Below, in pieces: positions 11,680 to 24,054 of a DNA stretch of 64,000 bases. Source of the stretch: Pontederia crassipes (Eukaryota > Streptophyta > Magnoliopsida > Commelinales > Pontederiaceae); NCBI GenBank assembly GCA_030549335.1, contig CM060194.1:16184171-16248170 (forward strand). The letters run 5' to 3'. The translations under genes and the position numbers were made by a program. Every line of letters begins with the position of its first letter. The stretch's first letter is position 1. The notes beneath the pieces were generated by a model. That model did not search any database. It was not told the DNA's origin and worked only from the letters and a program-made list of their open reading frames with translations.

Positions 11680-12810
11680 TTTACGACCTTTCCTCCTGTT
11701 TGGGGGATGATTGAACTTGCAATCGGCCTTAAATTTGCAATATCCAGATTCGACATAGAACTTGCAATCAGGCTGCCCTGGCCTCCTAGGATACAAAGGC
11801 CTCACCTTTGCCATCCTCTCCCCTTTTCCCACACGAACGGCCGCTTCCTTGCCCCCCTCCGATGACGACTCCGCGCGGTCCCCCTCATCTTCTCCATCTC
11901 CCTCGGCGCCACGCGATCCCGGGACGTCCTCAGTGCCGCCGCGATCTCCTTCTTCTTCTCCCACTCCCGCGGGACCACGCGATCCGAGGACGCCCCAAGG
12001 ACCGCCACGATCCCCTTCGCCTGATCCGAGGAAACCCTCGGCGACGGGGTCAGCTCCGGGAGCGTCAGCAGCGGCCACATCACCGTCTAGCTTAGTCAAA
12101 TCAGAGGGCTCGAGGTCGACAGTGACGGGGGCAGAAGGAGGAGTATAAGGCGGAGGAACCGGAGCAGTAGCGGTAGTGGAATGGGGAGGAGTAGGAGTAG
12201 AAGAAGCAGCACCATCGCCTCGGACTTCTTTGGTTTGGACGACGCCCTTAAATTTGCAATATCCAGATTCGACATAGAACTTGCAATCAGGCTGCCCTGG
12301 CCTCCTAGGATACAAAGGCCTCACCTTTGCCATCCTCTCCCCTTTTCCCACACGAACGGCCGCTTCCTTGCCCCCCTCCGATGACGACTCCGCGCGGTCC
12401 CCCTCATCTTCTCCATCTCCCTCGGCGCCACGCGATCCCGGGACGTCCTCAGTGCCGCCGCGATCTCCTTCTTCTTCTCCCACTCCCGCGGGACCACGCG
12501 ATCCGAGGACGCCCCAAGGACCGCCACGATCCCCTTCGCCTGATCCGAGGAAACCCTCGGCGACGGGGTCAGCTCCGGGAGCGTCAGCAGCGGCCACATC
12601 ACCGTCTAGCTTAGTCAAATCAGAGGGCTCGAGGTCGACAGTGACGGGGGCAGAAGGAGGAGTATAAGGCGGAGGAACCGGAGCAGTAGCGGTAGTGGAA
12701 TGGGGAGGAGTAGGAGTAGAAGAAGCAGCACCATCGCCTCGGACTTCTTTGGTTTGGACGACGCCCATAAGCTTCGCCAAGTAGACCGCGACGACTCCTC
12801 TTGCTCCCAT
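11680..12810 (-). CDS. CCCH zinc-finger protein, first coding exon with internal duplication
   Basis: The start ATG at 12810 has a good plant context (GCCATGG). The exon runs 377 codons to a donor AAA/GTAAGG and ends in phase 0, matching the exon at 7196-7357. The N-terminal part is low-complexity: Ser/Thr/Pro-rich, then Gly/Glu/Asp-rich acidic. A finger follows with C349, C358, C364 and H368, after the family lead-in YPRRPGQPDC. Residues 16-188 are repeated exactly as 189-361. The first copy therefore ends in half a finger (C176 and C185 only, without the third Cys and the His) and cannot bind zinc normally. Without the duplication the exon would be 204 codons. The exon is strongly GC-rich, as is common for monocot first exons. 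The protein probably binds nucleic acid in the nucleus; its targets cannot be told. Confidence 0.85.
11729..12766 (-). repeat. Perfect 519-bp tandem duplication within the CCCH exon
   Basis: Copies at 11729-12247 and 12248-12766 read identically, judged from identical translations in several frames on both strands. The unit is 519 bp (173 codons), so the frame is kept. The junctions share a CC microhomology (11727-11728, 12246-12247). Perfect identity means either a very recent event or an assembly artefact. Confidence 0.9.
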
Positions 12811-14769
12811 GGCAGTGGACGAGTTCAGAGAGGGTTAATAATGGCGATGGAGCAGGTCCAATGGTGGACGAGGAGAAGTAAGTAGGACTCGGAGGTGAAA
12901 AGGAATACGTACGTAATGTTTGGATGAAGAAGAGAAAAGGGAGAGGAAATTTTTATATCCTAATTTAATATTGAAATAAAATAGTATAAAAGAAGAGAAA
13001 TGGAGAAAAAAAATAGATTTTTCTCTTTATTCTTCTTTTTTAAAATTTTATTCAAACAAGAATAATTTTTTTCCTTCTCCTCTCTCACTTTACCCTTGTA
13101 AACGTTATAAGAGATTAATGAGTAACAACTTTCATGTCCAACATTTATGATTTGTTTGGGATTAATGTATTTCTACTTTTGCTCTGGAGGGCTTTGATTT
13201 TTGAGCGATAGTTGGATATGACGATTGAATCTTATTATTTAAAAATATTATTTACTCAACATCCCTTTAAAATAAAAGGTAGTAAAGTATTTACTCCCCA
13301 TTTATTTTTTATTATTTAATTAATTTAATTATTATAATTTATCGTTAAATTAATTATATATATTTTAGATGAAATAATATATATTTATTTGAATAATTTA
13401 ATAATAAAAATAAATCATCTAAAGTTAAATAAATTATAATAGTTGAATAAATCATATTTGTTAATCATTTGAATCATCGGATAATCCAATGATCTTAATT
13501 TTAATCATTTTGTATTATTTAATATCTACTTTAAATTAATATATAATTATTTTATTAATTTAATAAATAAAAATAGCTTTCTACACAGCTCTATATATAC
13601 ATTTTCTTTATATTGTATACTCTGAATTATATGCTAATAATTTTAAATGTTGAATTATCAGCGTTGCTAAGACTATTGGCAACGAAATCTTCTACAAAGA
13701 AAAGATATGCCACAGTGATGGATAAAATATAACGACAATTGTTCCACTTATAAAAAAAAATAGAGTTTTATATTTAATTTAGACATCATTATTTTTTTAA
13801 TTTAATCTTCATATTTAAATTTGTTTATCTAAAACATGAAAAATACTTACTTATTTTTCCAAGCTATTCATAATTTTTTTTTACAGGAAATCGATCAACT
13901 TAAAACGGTTGAATTGGATAATATAAAAAAAATCATAATTTTTTTCCTTGAATCTTCACATTATTTTCTTGAAACTTTTTTTTTCCACTTTTATACTTAA
14001 GCTATGTAGAATATGAAATACCTACTTCTTTGTCCAAACTATCCGGAATATTCCTTTAGAGGAAAGTGGTCAACTCAAAACGGATGATTTGGCACCCTAA
14101 ACTAAAAAACTAAATTTAGACAAAATAAATTTCTTCTAAATAAAAATTGAAACTAATATTTTACAAAGCAGTCACACTTTCTGGATGCACATATGATTTC
14201 GTTTACTTATCCTTTTTTTTAATTTCTATATTATTATTGTAGAGGCAACTTCCATGATATTTTGCTGTTTTGCTTTTTTCACATTGAGGAAAGAACTCGT
14301 GAAAATAAAATGACTTCTTAGGCTTCGTTTTCTTTCACAAAATGTGATATTGAAAAATAATTTGGAAAAAAAAGTATGAGAATTATCGAAACGTTATGGG
14401 ATTTGTGCATGAATCTTATGTTAATAACGAAAACAATATTTGAAAAAATTGAGTACATTTTCGATAGACAAGTGATGAAAGTTTTAACACAAAATCGACT
14501 TAATATGATATGTTATAGTAAAAAAAAGGAAAAGGAAAATTGCTGACTTTTCTATTTAAAATATTCACTGATAGCTTTGCATGCACATCCTAATTTCGTG
14601 ATCTAATATGATTTCAACAATATTTTTTATCAACATTTTTTTTACAATTGATACATGCATCATATGTTTATAGCAAGCATATACAAACAATATACCTAAA
14701 TATTTTTAATATATATACAAACAATATATATGCATGTCCACGATAATGTACCCGGAATCATATTTCACC
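12811..14769. other. Upstream region of the CCCH gene, with a MITE-like block
   Basis: The 5' flank of the minus-strand CCCH gene. About 12915-13105 is a purine-rich then pyrimidine-rich block beginning GTTTGGATGAAGAAGAG and containing TTTTATTCAAACAAG. It resembles the block at 14770-15085 and is probably a small MITE or its remnant. The rest is AT-rich with no gene or clear TATA box identified. Confidence 0.5.
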
Positions 14770-15085
14770 CTTAAGGCCTTGATTGGATAAATATTTATTA
14801 AAGGAAGTGAAGAAAAACGAGGTGAAAGAAAAAAAAAAGAGAGAAAAAAAGAAAAAAAAAAGCCTCCTTTACAACTCAAATTGGAATTAAAACAAACTAA
14901 TACAAATGAAAAGAAATTTACCTTTCGTTCCTCTTATTCTTTATTTTAAATTTTATCCAAACAAAAGTAAAGAATTTTCCTTTTCCTCTTCTTCTTTTCC
15001 TTTTCCTTTTCCTTTCTTTTTCTTTTCCTTTTCCTCTCCTTCCTTTTCTTTCTTTCACCTCAATCCAAACATAAACTAAACTAAT
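14770..15085. mobile_element. Probable MITE (imperfect inverted ends)
   Basis: The left end carries GATTGGATAAA and GAGGTGAAAGAAA; the right end carries the complement (TTTCTTTCACCTCAATCCAAAC). The interior shares the segment TTTTATCCAAACAAAAGTAA with a similar segment near 13045. No clean target duplication was found, so family and limits are uncertain. Confidence 0.4.
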
Positions 15086-17647
15086 TTCAAAGAGATTATT
15101 TGAAACGTTAAAATTCCAAGTTGTTAAATGCAAATACCATAAGAATGTCACTATAAAGGTGCTTGCAAAGTGCGTGTAAAGCAGGTGAACTAAATCAAGA
15201 TTTACAGTACTTTGGTATTTTTATATACATGTCTAGATATGTCAAATATTCGACAGAAAAAAGTCTAGAAAATATTTTAAAATTATGACAACAAATAAGA
15301 AGGAAATTAGAAGTGCAAACCTAACATAAATTCACTAAAAAAATTTCATCTTTGGAAAAACTTGGCCAACCCGAAAAACTTACTCAATCTGAAAAATTAA
15401 ACCAAAGAAAAAAAATTAGAAGTTTGAATATAATTTAGGATGATTTTTAACAAATTAGAACCCATCCGTTAAAATTAGAGCCCCATCTAAAAAAAATGTA
15501 GGGCTCGTAGAACCAATTTTTTATTTACATAATTAATTCATAATATTTTTTTATTATAGATATAGTATTTTTTGTATATAATTTCATATCTTTCTATCAC
15601 ATTATCGAACTATAATATGGTCACTTTAAAATTTAGTATATTTTATATTTAATAAAATTAAATATTTTTATGTTAATTTAATTTATTATATATATTTAAA
15701 AATATATTTATATAAAAGTAAGGTCCCGTAAAAGTCATATGAAAAATCGATCTGCTAGATGATCGTTTTCATTTTTTAAAATGGTTTTAAGGTGTTTTTT
15801 TCAATAAAAAATTGACCCAAAAGATAGAGAATAATCTTTTAGTAAAAAATCCTACTTGATTTGGACTACTTTCACCCCTACCCATGCCGTCCCCAAAAAT
15901 GTTGCCCCCTTTGGTTTTTTTCCAATGTTTTATGCTTTTCCTCACGAGCCCTCTTCCTTTTTTGCCCTAGGGAAGTTCCTTTCAAGATTGGAAGAAACAA
16001 TATTCACTGATAATTTGCTCATTTTTGTTCTTTTTTCTATATGCTAATCATGATGAGATAATTGTTAGGTGTCTGCCATATTTACATTTTTCTTATTTTT
16101 GTTTCTAGTTTTGTAAAATCTTACATCAATTTGTGACTCATACTTCAATTAGTCACAAATTTGTAATTTTTGAGAGTAGATAGGTAATACACCACAATTT
16201 TTATAAAATTTAAAACTTTTAGTTTTTGCTGATCACCGAACCATACTCCATGGACTAGGTGCCCGAAATCGCAATAGTCAACAAAAACGGATGTGGTACG
16301 ACCACTTCATAAAGCAGGCGCAATAGGCAGAAGATGAAGAATGTCAGTTTCGATTTTCTTCTCCAACAATCCCACACCCATAGGGATCAGAGTGCCATAA
16401 CCCTCAATTGATGCTCTTTAAAAGCTTTATTCTCTCTCATTTTTTTCTTCCTCTTTTCATCCTCTTATTTTTCCTCTTTTCCCATCATTGTTGTGCATGC
16501 TCCATTGTTGGCTCGACAACCTTGGAGAGGGTCAACGAAGTGTTGAGGACCTGAGGATCCCGTGTAACGTTCTTAACATATTATGTGTCTTGATTTTTTT
16601 ATTTCTGAAATCTCTCTTCACCTCCAAAGATAGCCATGATTTTGAGGCATCACAAATAACAGACAATGAAGAAAACTACCAGTATTTCATCCTAGAAATG
16701 ACAAATTATCATTTTTTTTATCAAAATAGATGTAGAGAAATCGTAAAAGTTGAAAACTAAAAATAATATATGTGCTCATGCATGTAAACATAATAAAATG
16801 CAATAGAAATGCATGATGAACATAAGGAAAATGTGTATGTAATTTCTCTATATCAAATTCCTCCAAATTTTACTTATACTCAAGCAAAAGTTAGGAAATT
16901 AGTATCAAAGATTTTCAAATTTCCCATGATCACATTGTGAATGACAATTTGTCTCCTCAGCCTACATGTGTCCTCTATCCGAACATTATTTACCCATTTA
17001 ACTCCTAACCTAGAATCACCGAAACAAGTTCCCTCATGGGTGCAAGGGTCACCTTTGCAAACCACTACAAAAAGATTGAGGGGTAAGGATGTAATTTCAC
17101 TATTACTATAACCTCGATATAGGAAAGTGCGCGACAACTCCACTTTAATACATCTGTAGGGGTTTGACAGTACGTATCATCCAAACGCCATGGCGGGATA
17201 TCACGTTGGCTATAGTTGTCTGAATGACTTTGCAAGAATATTTCTCCTTATTCTCATCAACTCTATCCAGCAACTTTTCCAAGAATATCAAACTAGTATA
17301 CCATTTAAACTGGAGCCAAATATCCGCTTCGAGTACTTATGTTGTCTTCAAAAGAAGACATCTTGAAAAGTGAACCGTGTTCCACAAGTAATCTATGCCA
17401 TCTATATGACAAAATATTTTGAGTGGACTATTTTGTGGAACAAAAAGTAAAGCAATTCACATACAATTTTTAATGAATTTTCATGTATTCCATATATATC
17501 TACAAGTTGTAGATAGGAGATTTGAAAGAGAAATTAAAAAAAATTATATGACTACTTAATTATTAAGTGTTTCGATGACCCATTTTATTTTTCCTTTTGA
17601 AACTTTTAGAATTATAAAAGTTTTTTTCATTTTTATTATTGGCAAGC
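15086..17647. other. AT-rich intergenic DNA, no gene recognised
   Basis: No frame with recognisable similarity was seen. Short frames such as 15856-16047 and 16488-16760 lack domains and are probably chance. Confidence 0.5.
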
Positions 17648-17830
17648 GACATTGATAAGAGAAAATTCACCTCTGGATATGTTTGCTTACTTAGCAATAG
17701 TGATGTCACATGGGGTAGTAAGAGGGAAGAATGTGCAACATTGTCCACTTTGAAAGATGAATTTGTGGCACGTTCAGCTGCAATACAAGAGATCATGTAG
17801 TTAATAAAATTCCTTCAATATGATAATCGA
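17648..17830 (+). pseudogene. Ty1/copia RNase H fragment
   Basis: The plus strand reads DIDKRKFTSGYVCLL, then a W-x-S-K-R-E segment and the LSTLKDEFVA segment, matching the copia RNase H signature (S-T-S-G-Y, W-x-S-K-K-Q, A-L-S-T-T-E-A-E-Y). A stop follows at about 17799. It is an isolated piece whose strand is opposite to the copia body just to its right, so the two come from separate insertions or from a rearrangement. Confidence 0.75.
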
Positions 17831-17989
17831 GTACGTATTTATGCACAAGATTGTTACACATTTGTTCATCAAATCATTGTCTAAAGAAGTACTTTTAAGA
17901 TATTTGTATAGAATATGAAAGGAAAATATACTTGAATCCATTTAGGAACGAAATGTGCTTTTTCATACACATCATCATGCTATGCATGT

Positions 17990-19560
17990 ACCTTGAAAGT
18001 AAAGTTTATTTCATTTGCTTAGAAAAATTCCCTTTGTTTAACATAGAATTTCCATCCTCAGTAAAGATTTTACTTCACCTAATTTCTTAACTTTTAAGTG
18101 CAACATGAGCTTCTTCTATCACATGAGATTGTTTTCTTGTCACAAGAATGTCATCCACATAAATGAGCACACAAAAAATGAATTCATCAAAAAGTGTATA
18201 GTCATTTTTGCTTTATATAAAATTGGAATTTAAAAGTATTTCAATAAATTTTAAATTCAACTATAGTGACACTTGTTTGAGTCTGTATAGACTATAGAGA
18301 CTTTGAGTTTGCAAACTTTATTAGTGCCTCTTGTTGAACTAGCCTTTAGGAAACTCTATATGCTTCTTCTTCTATGTTCCCATTCAAGAAAGTATTGTTG
18401 TCATAAATGCAATAGTTAGATAAATTATTTTGTGTTGTTGAAACCAACAATGCTCTAATTGTTACAATCTTAATATCAATTGGAGAGAAAAGTTTCTTTA
18501 AAATTTATACCTTTCTTTTGATTATAACCCTTGGCTACATGTCTTGATTTGTAGTGCTCAACTTTACATTTAGTTGTCAAGTTGTTATATACCCAATTAC
18601 ATGAATATGATTTTTACAAACAAAAATATTTACAAATTGTTTAGGTTTCATTCTGCCCAAGTGCCTCCAACTCTCGTTTCGTTGCTGGAATCCAATTAGT
18701 ATTTGTAGTTACTTGGAAGTATGTAGCTAGTTCTTTGACAATAGAAAGAGAACTTAAGCAGGATAAATTTTAGTAAGGTGTGGAACTAAAATTAGATTAA
18801 ACCTAAAATAAGGTACAAACAACACATCCTTTAATTTAAAATATGATTTAATTTCATAATTAAGTTCCAGCATGTGTAACTTGAGAGATGTTTCCATTTG
18901 GGGAAGTTACAAAATTTTTACCAATCACCTTTGAATGTTTAGATAACCATTCTAAACAAAATGTCATATGATTTGAAGCCCCACTATTCAGTATCTAGTT
19001 TGTGCTACTCTCAACACAATTCTTTAAATTCATACTTGCCATCTTTACTATAGCTTTTGTTGTTTCATAAATGTTAATCTATGTTGAGAAAAGTTAGAAG
19101 TTGTCTATGCTTCTCCTAAAGAACTGATTCTTAGATGCAGTTTGCCTAATTCTGTTTTCTGCAGTGTCATATTTGCAACAATATTATTAGGTGGCCATTG
19201 CATTTATTTTTAAACTTAAACTAGGTGGAAATTCGATAATATTTCCTTTTATGACCAACCTTCTCACAGAGATCACATATAATAATACTATAGTCCTTTT
19301 TTTCTTAGCTACTGTAAGACAACTCCACTTTTCATTTGTCTTTATTCCTCTTTATTAACATATCATAAACTAGATTAATATAAGGTACTTGGTTCATAAG
19401 TAATGTTTGTGTTTTGGCAGCAAATCTTCCATTAAACTCATTAAGAATTTATATAATTTTTTGCTGATCCAAGTAATCTATGTAATCCTTCAACACATCC
19501 AAATGTAGAATGGCTAGAGTCATAAAAGAAAGATCTTCCCCTAGAGTTTGAAGCCTAGGA
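17990..19560 (-). mobile_element. Decayed Ty1/copia element, minus strand
   Basis: Minus-strand translation shows the copia reverse-transcriptase signature YVDDILV at about 18141-18161 within a C-V-L-I-Y-V-D-D-I-L-V-T context, with a VCKLK segment upstream near 18310. Around 19230-19280 there is a CxxC...GH-like piece that may be the gag zinc knuckle. Many stops and frameshifts interrupt it. LTRs were not located. Confidence 0.65.
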
Positions 19561-19707
19561 TAATATCCAACAATTGACAGGTGACTTGAATGAATCCATA
19601 AATTTCCTCTCTTATGGAGTATATTCTCATATCATTCATGTTGTCAAAATTATGATTTTTGAGATCTTTCCTAACTGTGTAAGCATTTTGTTTATAAGTC
19701 ACATTGG

Positions 19708-20452
19708 TTGCGTTTGGCACGGGAACATTGAGAGAACTTTTGTTCTCGAGAATTAATTGATGTGATAGAAAAGTTTGGGTTGGTGTTTGGATGAAAAAGT
19801 GTAATGATAGGAATTTAAAAAGTTGATGTGATGGATAAGTTATAGTGGGTGTTTGAATAAAAAGTAAGAACTAAGAATATAATTTATTATTTTATGAGGT
19901 ATAAAATTATAGTAAATAAGAATATATTATTAATATTATAATTTATATAAATCATTATATTATTAATATTATTTTATTTATTTTGATTAAATATTTTAAA
20001 TATTATTAATATTACAATTTATGTATATTTTAAGATTCAAATATAATATATTTTTAAAAAAAATAATTGAATAGTTTAATTAATAAAATATTTATTAATT
20101 ATTAGAACTAATTATTTTATATATTTTAATTAATAACATTTAATAAATTATTTTATAATATCCCTAATAATGTATTAATATATTATAAATTACATATACA
20201 TACATGGTAAAACAATTAAAAAAAAGATGAAAAAAATTGTGGCGGGACAGTTGAAAAAAAATTGCGGCGGGACAATTGAAAAAAAAAAGAAATGTTCTTG
20301 CCTTCGGCAAAAGTTCTTGCCGAAGGCAAGAACATTTGACGAGAACATTTATAAAAATGTTCTCGTCAAAGTCACGTGACGGGAACATTCACGTAAGTGT
20401 GTTTGGGAACATTTCGCAATGTTCTGCGAAATGTTCCCAAACCAAACACACC
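19708..20452. mobile_element. Non-autonomous foldback-like element with terminal inverted repeats
   Basis: The left end (GCGTTTGGCACGGGAACATT) and the complement of the right end (GTGTTTGGTTTGGGAACATT) form imperfect terminal inverted repeats. Flanks share CATTGG (19702-19707 and 20453-20458), a likely target duplication. The interior is mostly AT-rich without a transposase. The right 160 bp is packed with perfect hairpins, listed separately. The superfamily cannot be fixed; hAT-like or foldback are the best guesses. Confidence 0.65.
20291..20442. repeat. Three consecutive perfect hairpins
   Basis: Hairpin 1: arms of 20 bp (AATGTTCTTGCCTTCGGCAA, 20291-20310, and its complement 20317-20336), 6-nt loop. 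Hairpin 2: 14-bp arms (TGACGAGAACATTT, 20337-20350 and 20355-20368), loop ATAA. Hairpin 3: 18-bp arms (GTTTGGGAACATTTCGCA, 20401-20418 and 20425-20442), 6-nt loop. All share GAACATT or its complement. A GTCACGTGAC palindrome lies between hairpins 2 and 3. They occupy the right end of the element at 19708-20452. Confidence 0.9.
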
Positions 20453-20458
20453 CATTGG

Positions 20459-20919
20459 GAACCAATTCTTTAGCTACAATACTGACATTCTAAGACCATA
20501 CTATGACATTGAATTTGTAATGCCTTATTACATTTTTTAAAAAGTTGAAATTAATTCAAAAGGGGGCATTATGGTCTTTTGTAGGCAGCAATCAAAGAAA
20601 AAACAGAGAGAATAATATGGTGGAATAAAAAAAGAGGAGAGAGAAAGTCATCTTATTCTCTCCCGATAGCTCCAGTGGCCTGATTGCATGCTACACTGTG
20701 CCTCTAATCATCATTGTGTCATTCGTCGCCATCGTCATTTGACCACCATTTTTCGAGTTGAGAGAGAAAGAGGAAGGAAAGACGAACATTTTGACATGAG
20801 TTAGGCAGAGATTGATGCACTGTAGGCAATGAAATGAAGCGTCGAACGTGAGGAAAGGGGGAACTCGCGGACAACCTATTTTGGCTTCAATTTGCAACGA
20901 CCTTTTCGTGATGCTTGGG
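20459..20919. other. Intergenic, no gene recognised
   Basis: A short spacer between the foldback-like element and the Ty3-type element. A frame at 20691-20927 on the minus strand has no recognisable domain. Confidence 0.5.
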
Positions 20920-23735
20920 TGATGCATGCAAAATTTAACATATATTTAGTATTATATTTAGTCTTATTTCGAATAATTTTTTAATAGCATGCATTATTTT
21001 ATGAGCTTATTTACATTAATTTTACAAAAATGAAAATCTACCTGAGTTTGATTTTCAACTCTTGGGACAATGTTGACTTCAAGCTTGTAGGAGTTTGCAT
21101 TTTTATGCATCATGCCTATCCTTTCATATTGCATTACATGCATACATTCTCATAATGTCTTATCTCATGCTTGCATACGAGATTTGCATTCCATATTGAA
21201 AATCAATAAACTTAAAATTCAAAAGCCAAAAATTACATCTTTATTTTTCATGTCTTAATATTTTTCTTATTTTGAAGAAATTTTCAAGGACATATTGTTA
21301 ATCAACAAAATTCAAAGCACTCTTATTTTATCATTTATCGTCTTAGTATTAGGTATTTTAGAAAGAAAAATAGTGCTAAATAGAAATATGAATAATTGGA
21401 CGACAAATTCTTGTTCATGCTATTTTTTTTAAAAAAATTTAGTCTTGATAATAATTGCCTCTTTGTTGAACGCTTAAGTGCTTATTAAGCTTATGATAAA
21501 AAAATAGTATAAAAAGATAAAAGTGAGTTAGTTGAACCCCACAACAAAAAAGAAATAAAGAAGTACAAATGTTCTATCCGGAACGTTGGTATGGTTGGGT
21601 GATTAGATCCATAGGAGATTCTTGTCTGGCAACTACTCTAGGATCCTTCAATCGAAAACCCATGACATGAACCACCTTGTGCAATATGGAGCACATGAGT
21701 ATCAAATCAATGAAAAATGAAGTAAAAAATGTATAAATGTGTTATGTGGAACATTGGTGTGTCTCGATGATTAGATCCATAGGAGATTCTTGTCTAACGT
21801 CCTAAGGGCAATAGCTGTGAAATTTGTTGATCACCAATTCATTAGATGGACCACCTTGTGCAATATAGAAAAGCACATGAGTACCAAATAAAAAAGGTGA
21901 AAAAATGATGAAAAATTTCAAAGCGTAAATGCATAAGCTCAGTATACACTTATATTTTTAACATTGAGGCTCTTATTTGATAGACTCTATGCTTTCTTGC
22001 ACGAGCAAAACTTGGATGAGTTTAAATATGTCTAATATTAAAAAAATTCTATGAATCATGGAAAGGTGTTTTGGCGATGGATGCATAAAATAGGTGTTAA
22101 GAAAATAATTAACTGACAAGGTAGAAATGATGATTAACCTTCTTGGATTTTTGTGCTCTGTCTTGACTTAAGGACAAACAAATATCTAAGATTTGGAAAG
22201 TTTGATGCATGTAAAATCCAACATATATTTAGTATTATATTTAATCTTATTTTGAAACATTTTCTAATATCATACATCATTTTACGAGGGTTGGAATTGC
22301 GATGTCACAGGAGGGTCATCAAGAATTTGTCACGACAGTAAAACATGATTGTGAAACAATAGTAATGGGTCATTAAATGCATTTTTCCATACCAGAAAGT
22401 TATCCGAGGCACGTCAATGACCAGCCTATCATCGGTCGTGAAATCCATAGTTTTCTACGAATAGACACTGTAAGGGTCATGAAATCACCATCACGGGCCA
22501 TGAAAATCTATTTATAACCTGATTCGAATACTGTTAAGCTGTGAAAATCATATTACAGACCATAACAAAGTTTAGATTTGATATTTGGAAGAATTTCAAG
22601 TACATAAGAACTCCTATTCATATTATATATTCCTATGATAATTTGGAAACATACTATGGATCAAATTTCGGAGTTTGACAATGTCCAAATTTCATAATCA
22701 ATTATACCTTGAATTTACCTTATTTTACATAGAAAATATTTTCATTTCTTTTCCAATCACATGGAAACATGAACTATAATAAATAGAGGCATTTTAAATT
22801 CATAAAAGAGGATGCTGGGACTTGTAACCTATGCTTTGAAGACAAAAATATGGGAGCATCTTGAAGAACAACCGAGAAAATTTTTGCGCAGTGATCTCGG
22901 GCGAACATCGTGCATCCGTTTTTTATTCCGTTTCATATAGTACTTCCACTTTTATTTCATGTTGGAACGAATCACTTTATGATTTAAATTTATATCATTA
23001 TAAGCTTTATAATTTGAATACTTCAGAAAAAGATTTTAGCTTTTAAGTTTTAGTTTTATTTATGCAAGAGTCTTATTGTTAAGGCAACTTGTGAACCCTT
23101 CTATAGTTTTGATTATAGTTTGTTTAACTTCTAAGAATATAATTGCTAAGTTTAAGATATTTCATTAGTTTTGATTGAATTATTAGTTGATTATTAACTG
23201 GGCAACATAATCAATCTATTAATTCATGATTTTATTTAAGCATTTCATGCCGTAATATAATAGAGCCGGACAAAATATTAGATTGCATGGTCTATCAAGT
23301 TGACTCAGATGAGCAGTTTGGTAGCGTAGGATTCACAACACATAGCATTCTAATCTAAATAGGATTGAGAGTAGAGCCGGTTGGAGTATTATTATATTAT
23401 TAAGATTTAAGTGTTCCTAATCCATCTAAAAGTTGAACATGATTATCTTTTGATTAAATCAATTACTACATGAGTTAAACAAGTTTATTTTTTATCATTT
23501 TAATCCATCCTAAAACCCTAGATATCAATAGTTTACTTTAGTTTTAGTCTTTATTTTTCTATTGCTTTATTTTCTACAACTCCTTTTTACCCAAATCTAT
23601 CTTGTCTCTTATTAGTTTATGAAATTGGTTTAGTTAAGTAATTTTCTCGTGGGTTCGACACTTTACTAATTGCACTTTATTACTTAAGTGACTAGTGCAC
23701 TTATTAGTATTTAATTGTTATCAATTTTCGCATCA
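20920..23735 (+). mobile_element. Deleted Ty3-type LTR retrotransposon
   Basis: Both the 5' piece (20920, TGATGCATGCAAAA...) and the 3' LTR (22203-23735, TGATGCATGTAAAA...CGCATCA) begin alike, and about 80 bp of similarity is seen before the 5' copy is lost. A degenerate polypurine-type run-up (AAGGACAAACAAATATC, then AAGATTTGGAAAGTT) precedes the 3' LTR, as in long-LTR plant gypsy elements. Flanks TTGGG (20915-20919) and TTGGA (23736-23740) look like a 5-bp target duplication with one change. There is no gag or pol, so it is a non-autonomous or internally deleted copy. Confidence 0.6.
21560..21890 (+). repeat. Two diverged tandem copies, period 168 bp
   Basis: The segment GATTAGATCCATAGGAGATTCTTGTCT occurs at 21601 and 21769, and the downstream GACCACCTTGTGCAATAT piece also occurs twice. 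The copies differ at many positions. They lie inside the Ty3-type element, upstream of its 3' LTR. Confidence 0.75.
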
Positions 23736-24054
23736 TTGGACATCATCTTTAGGTCGATTAGATCATTTTGAGAGGCTTTAAACATGTTTTTGCTTCCAAT
23801 CTTGTAGGTGGTTGGGGTAAGGTTTTGGTTTTCGACGACCAGTGATGTTTTCCAGTGAGTCTGATGGGGGGCTCCGACCAAGCTCATCACGACGTTCTAG
23901 TAGGTGCACACATGAGGGTGAAATGGATTAGATTGCTATTCGTATAAAAATTAATCGGTAATTCCTTTTAGGATTTTGGATTGTGATCATGATCCGATGA
24001 CATTTCTGATGACTTGTCCTCATCGTGGTTGGTAAGCGAATGGAAATGTACATT

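Noticed and set aside
11762-12667. Plus-strand and out-of-frame minus-strand frames of 93-128 codons in the CCCH exon
   Set aside because: They are shadows of the GC-rich minus-strand exon and occur in duplicate because the exon is duplicated. They have no domains.
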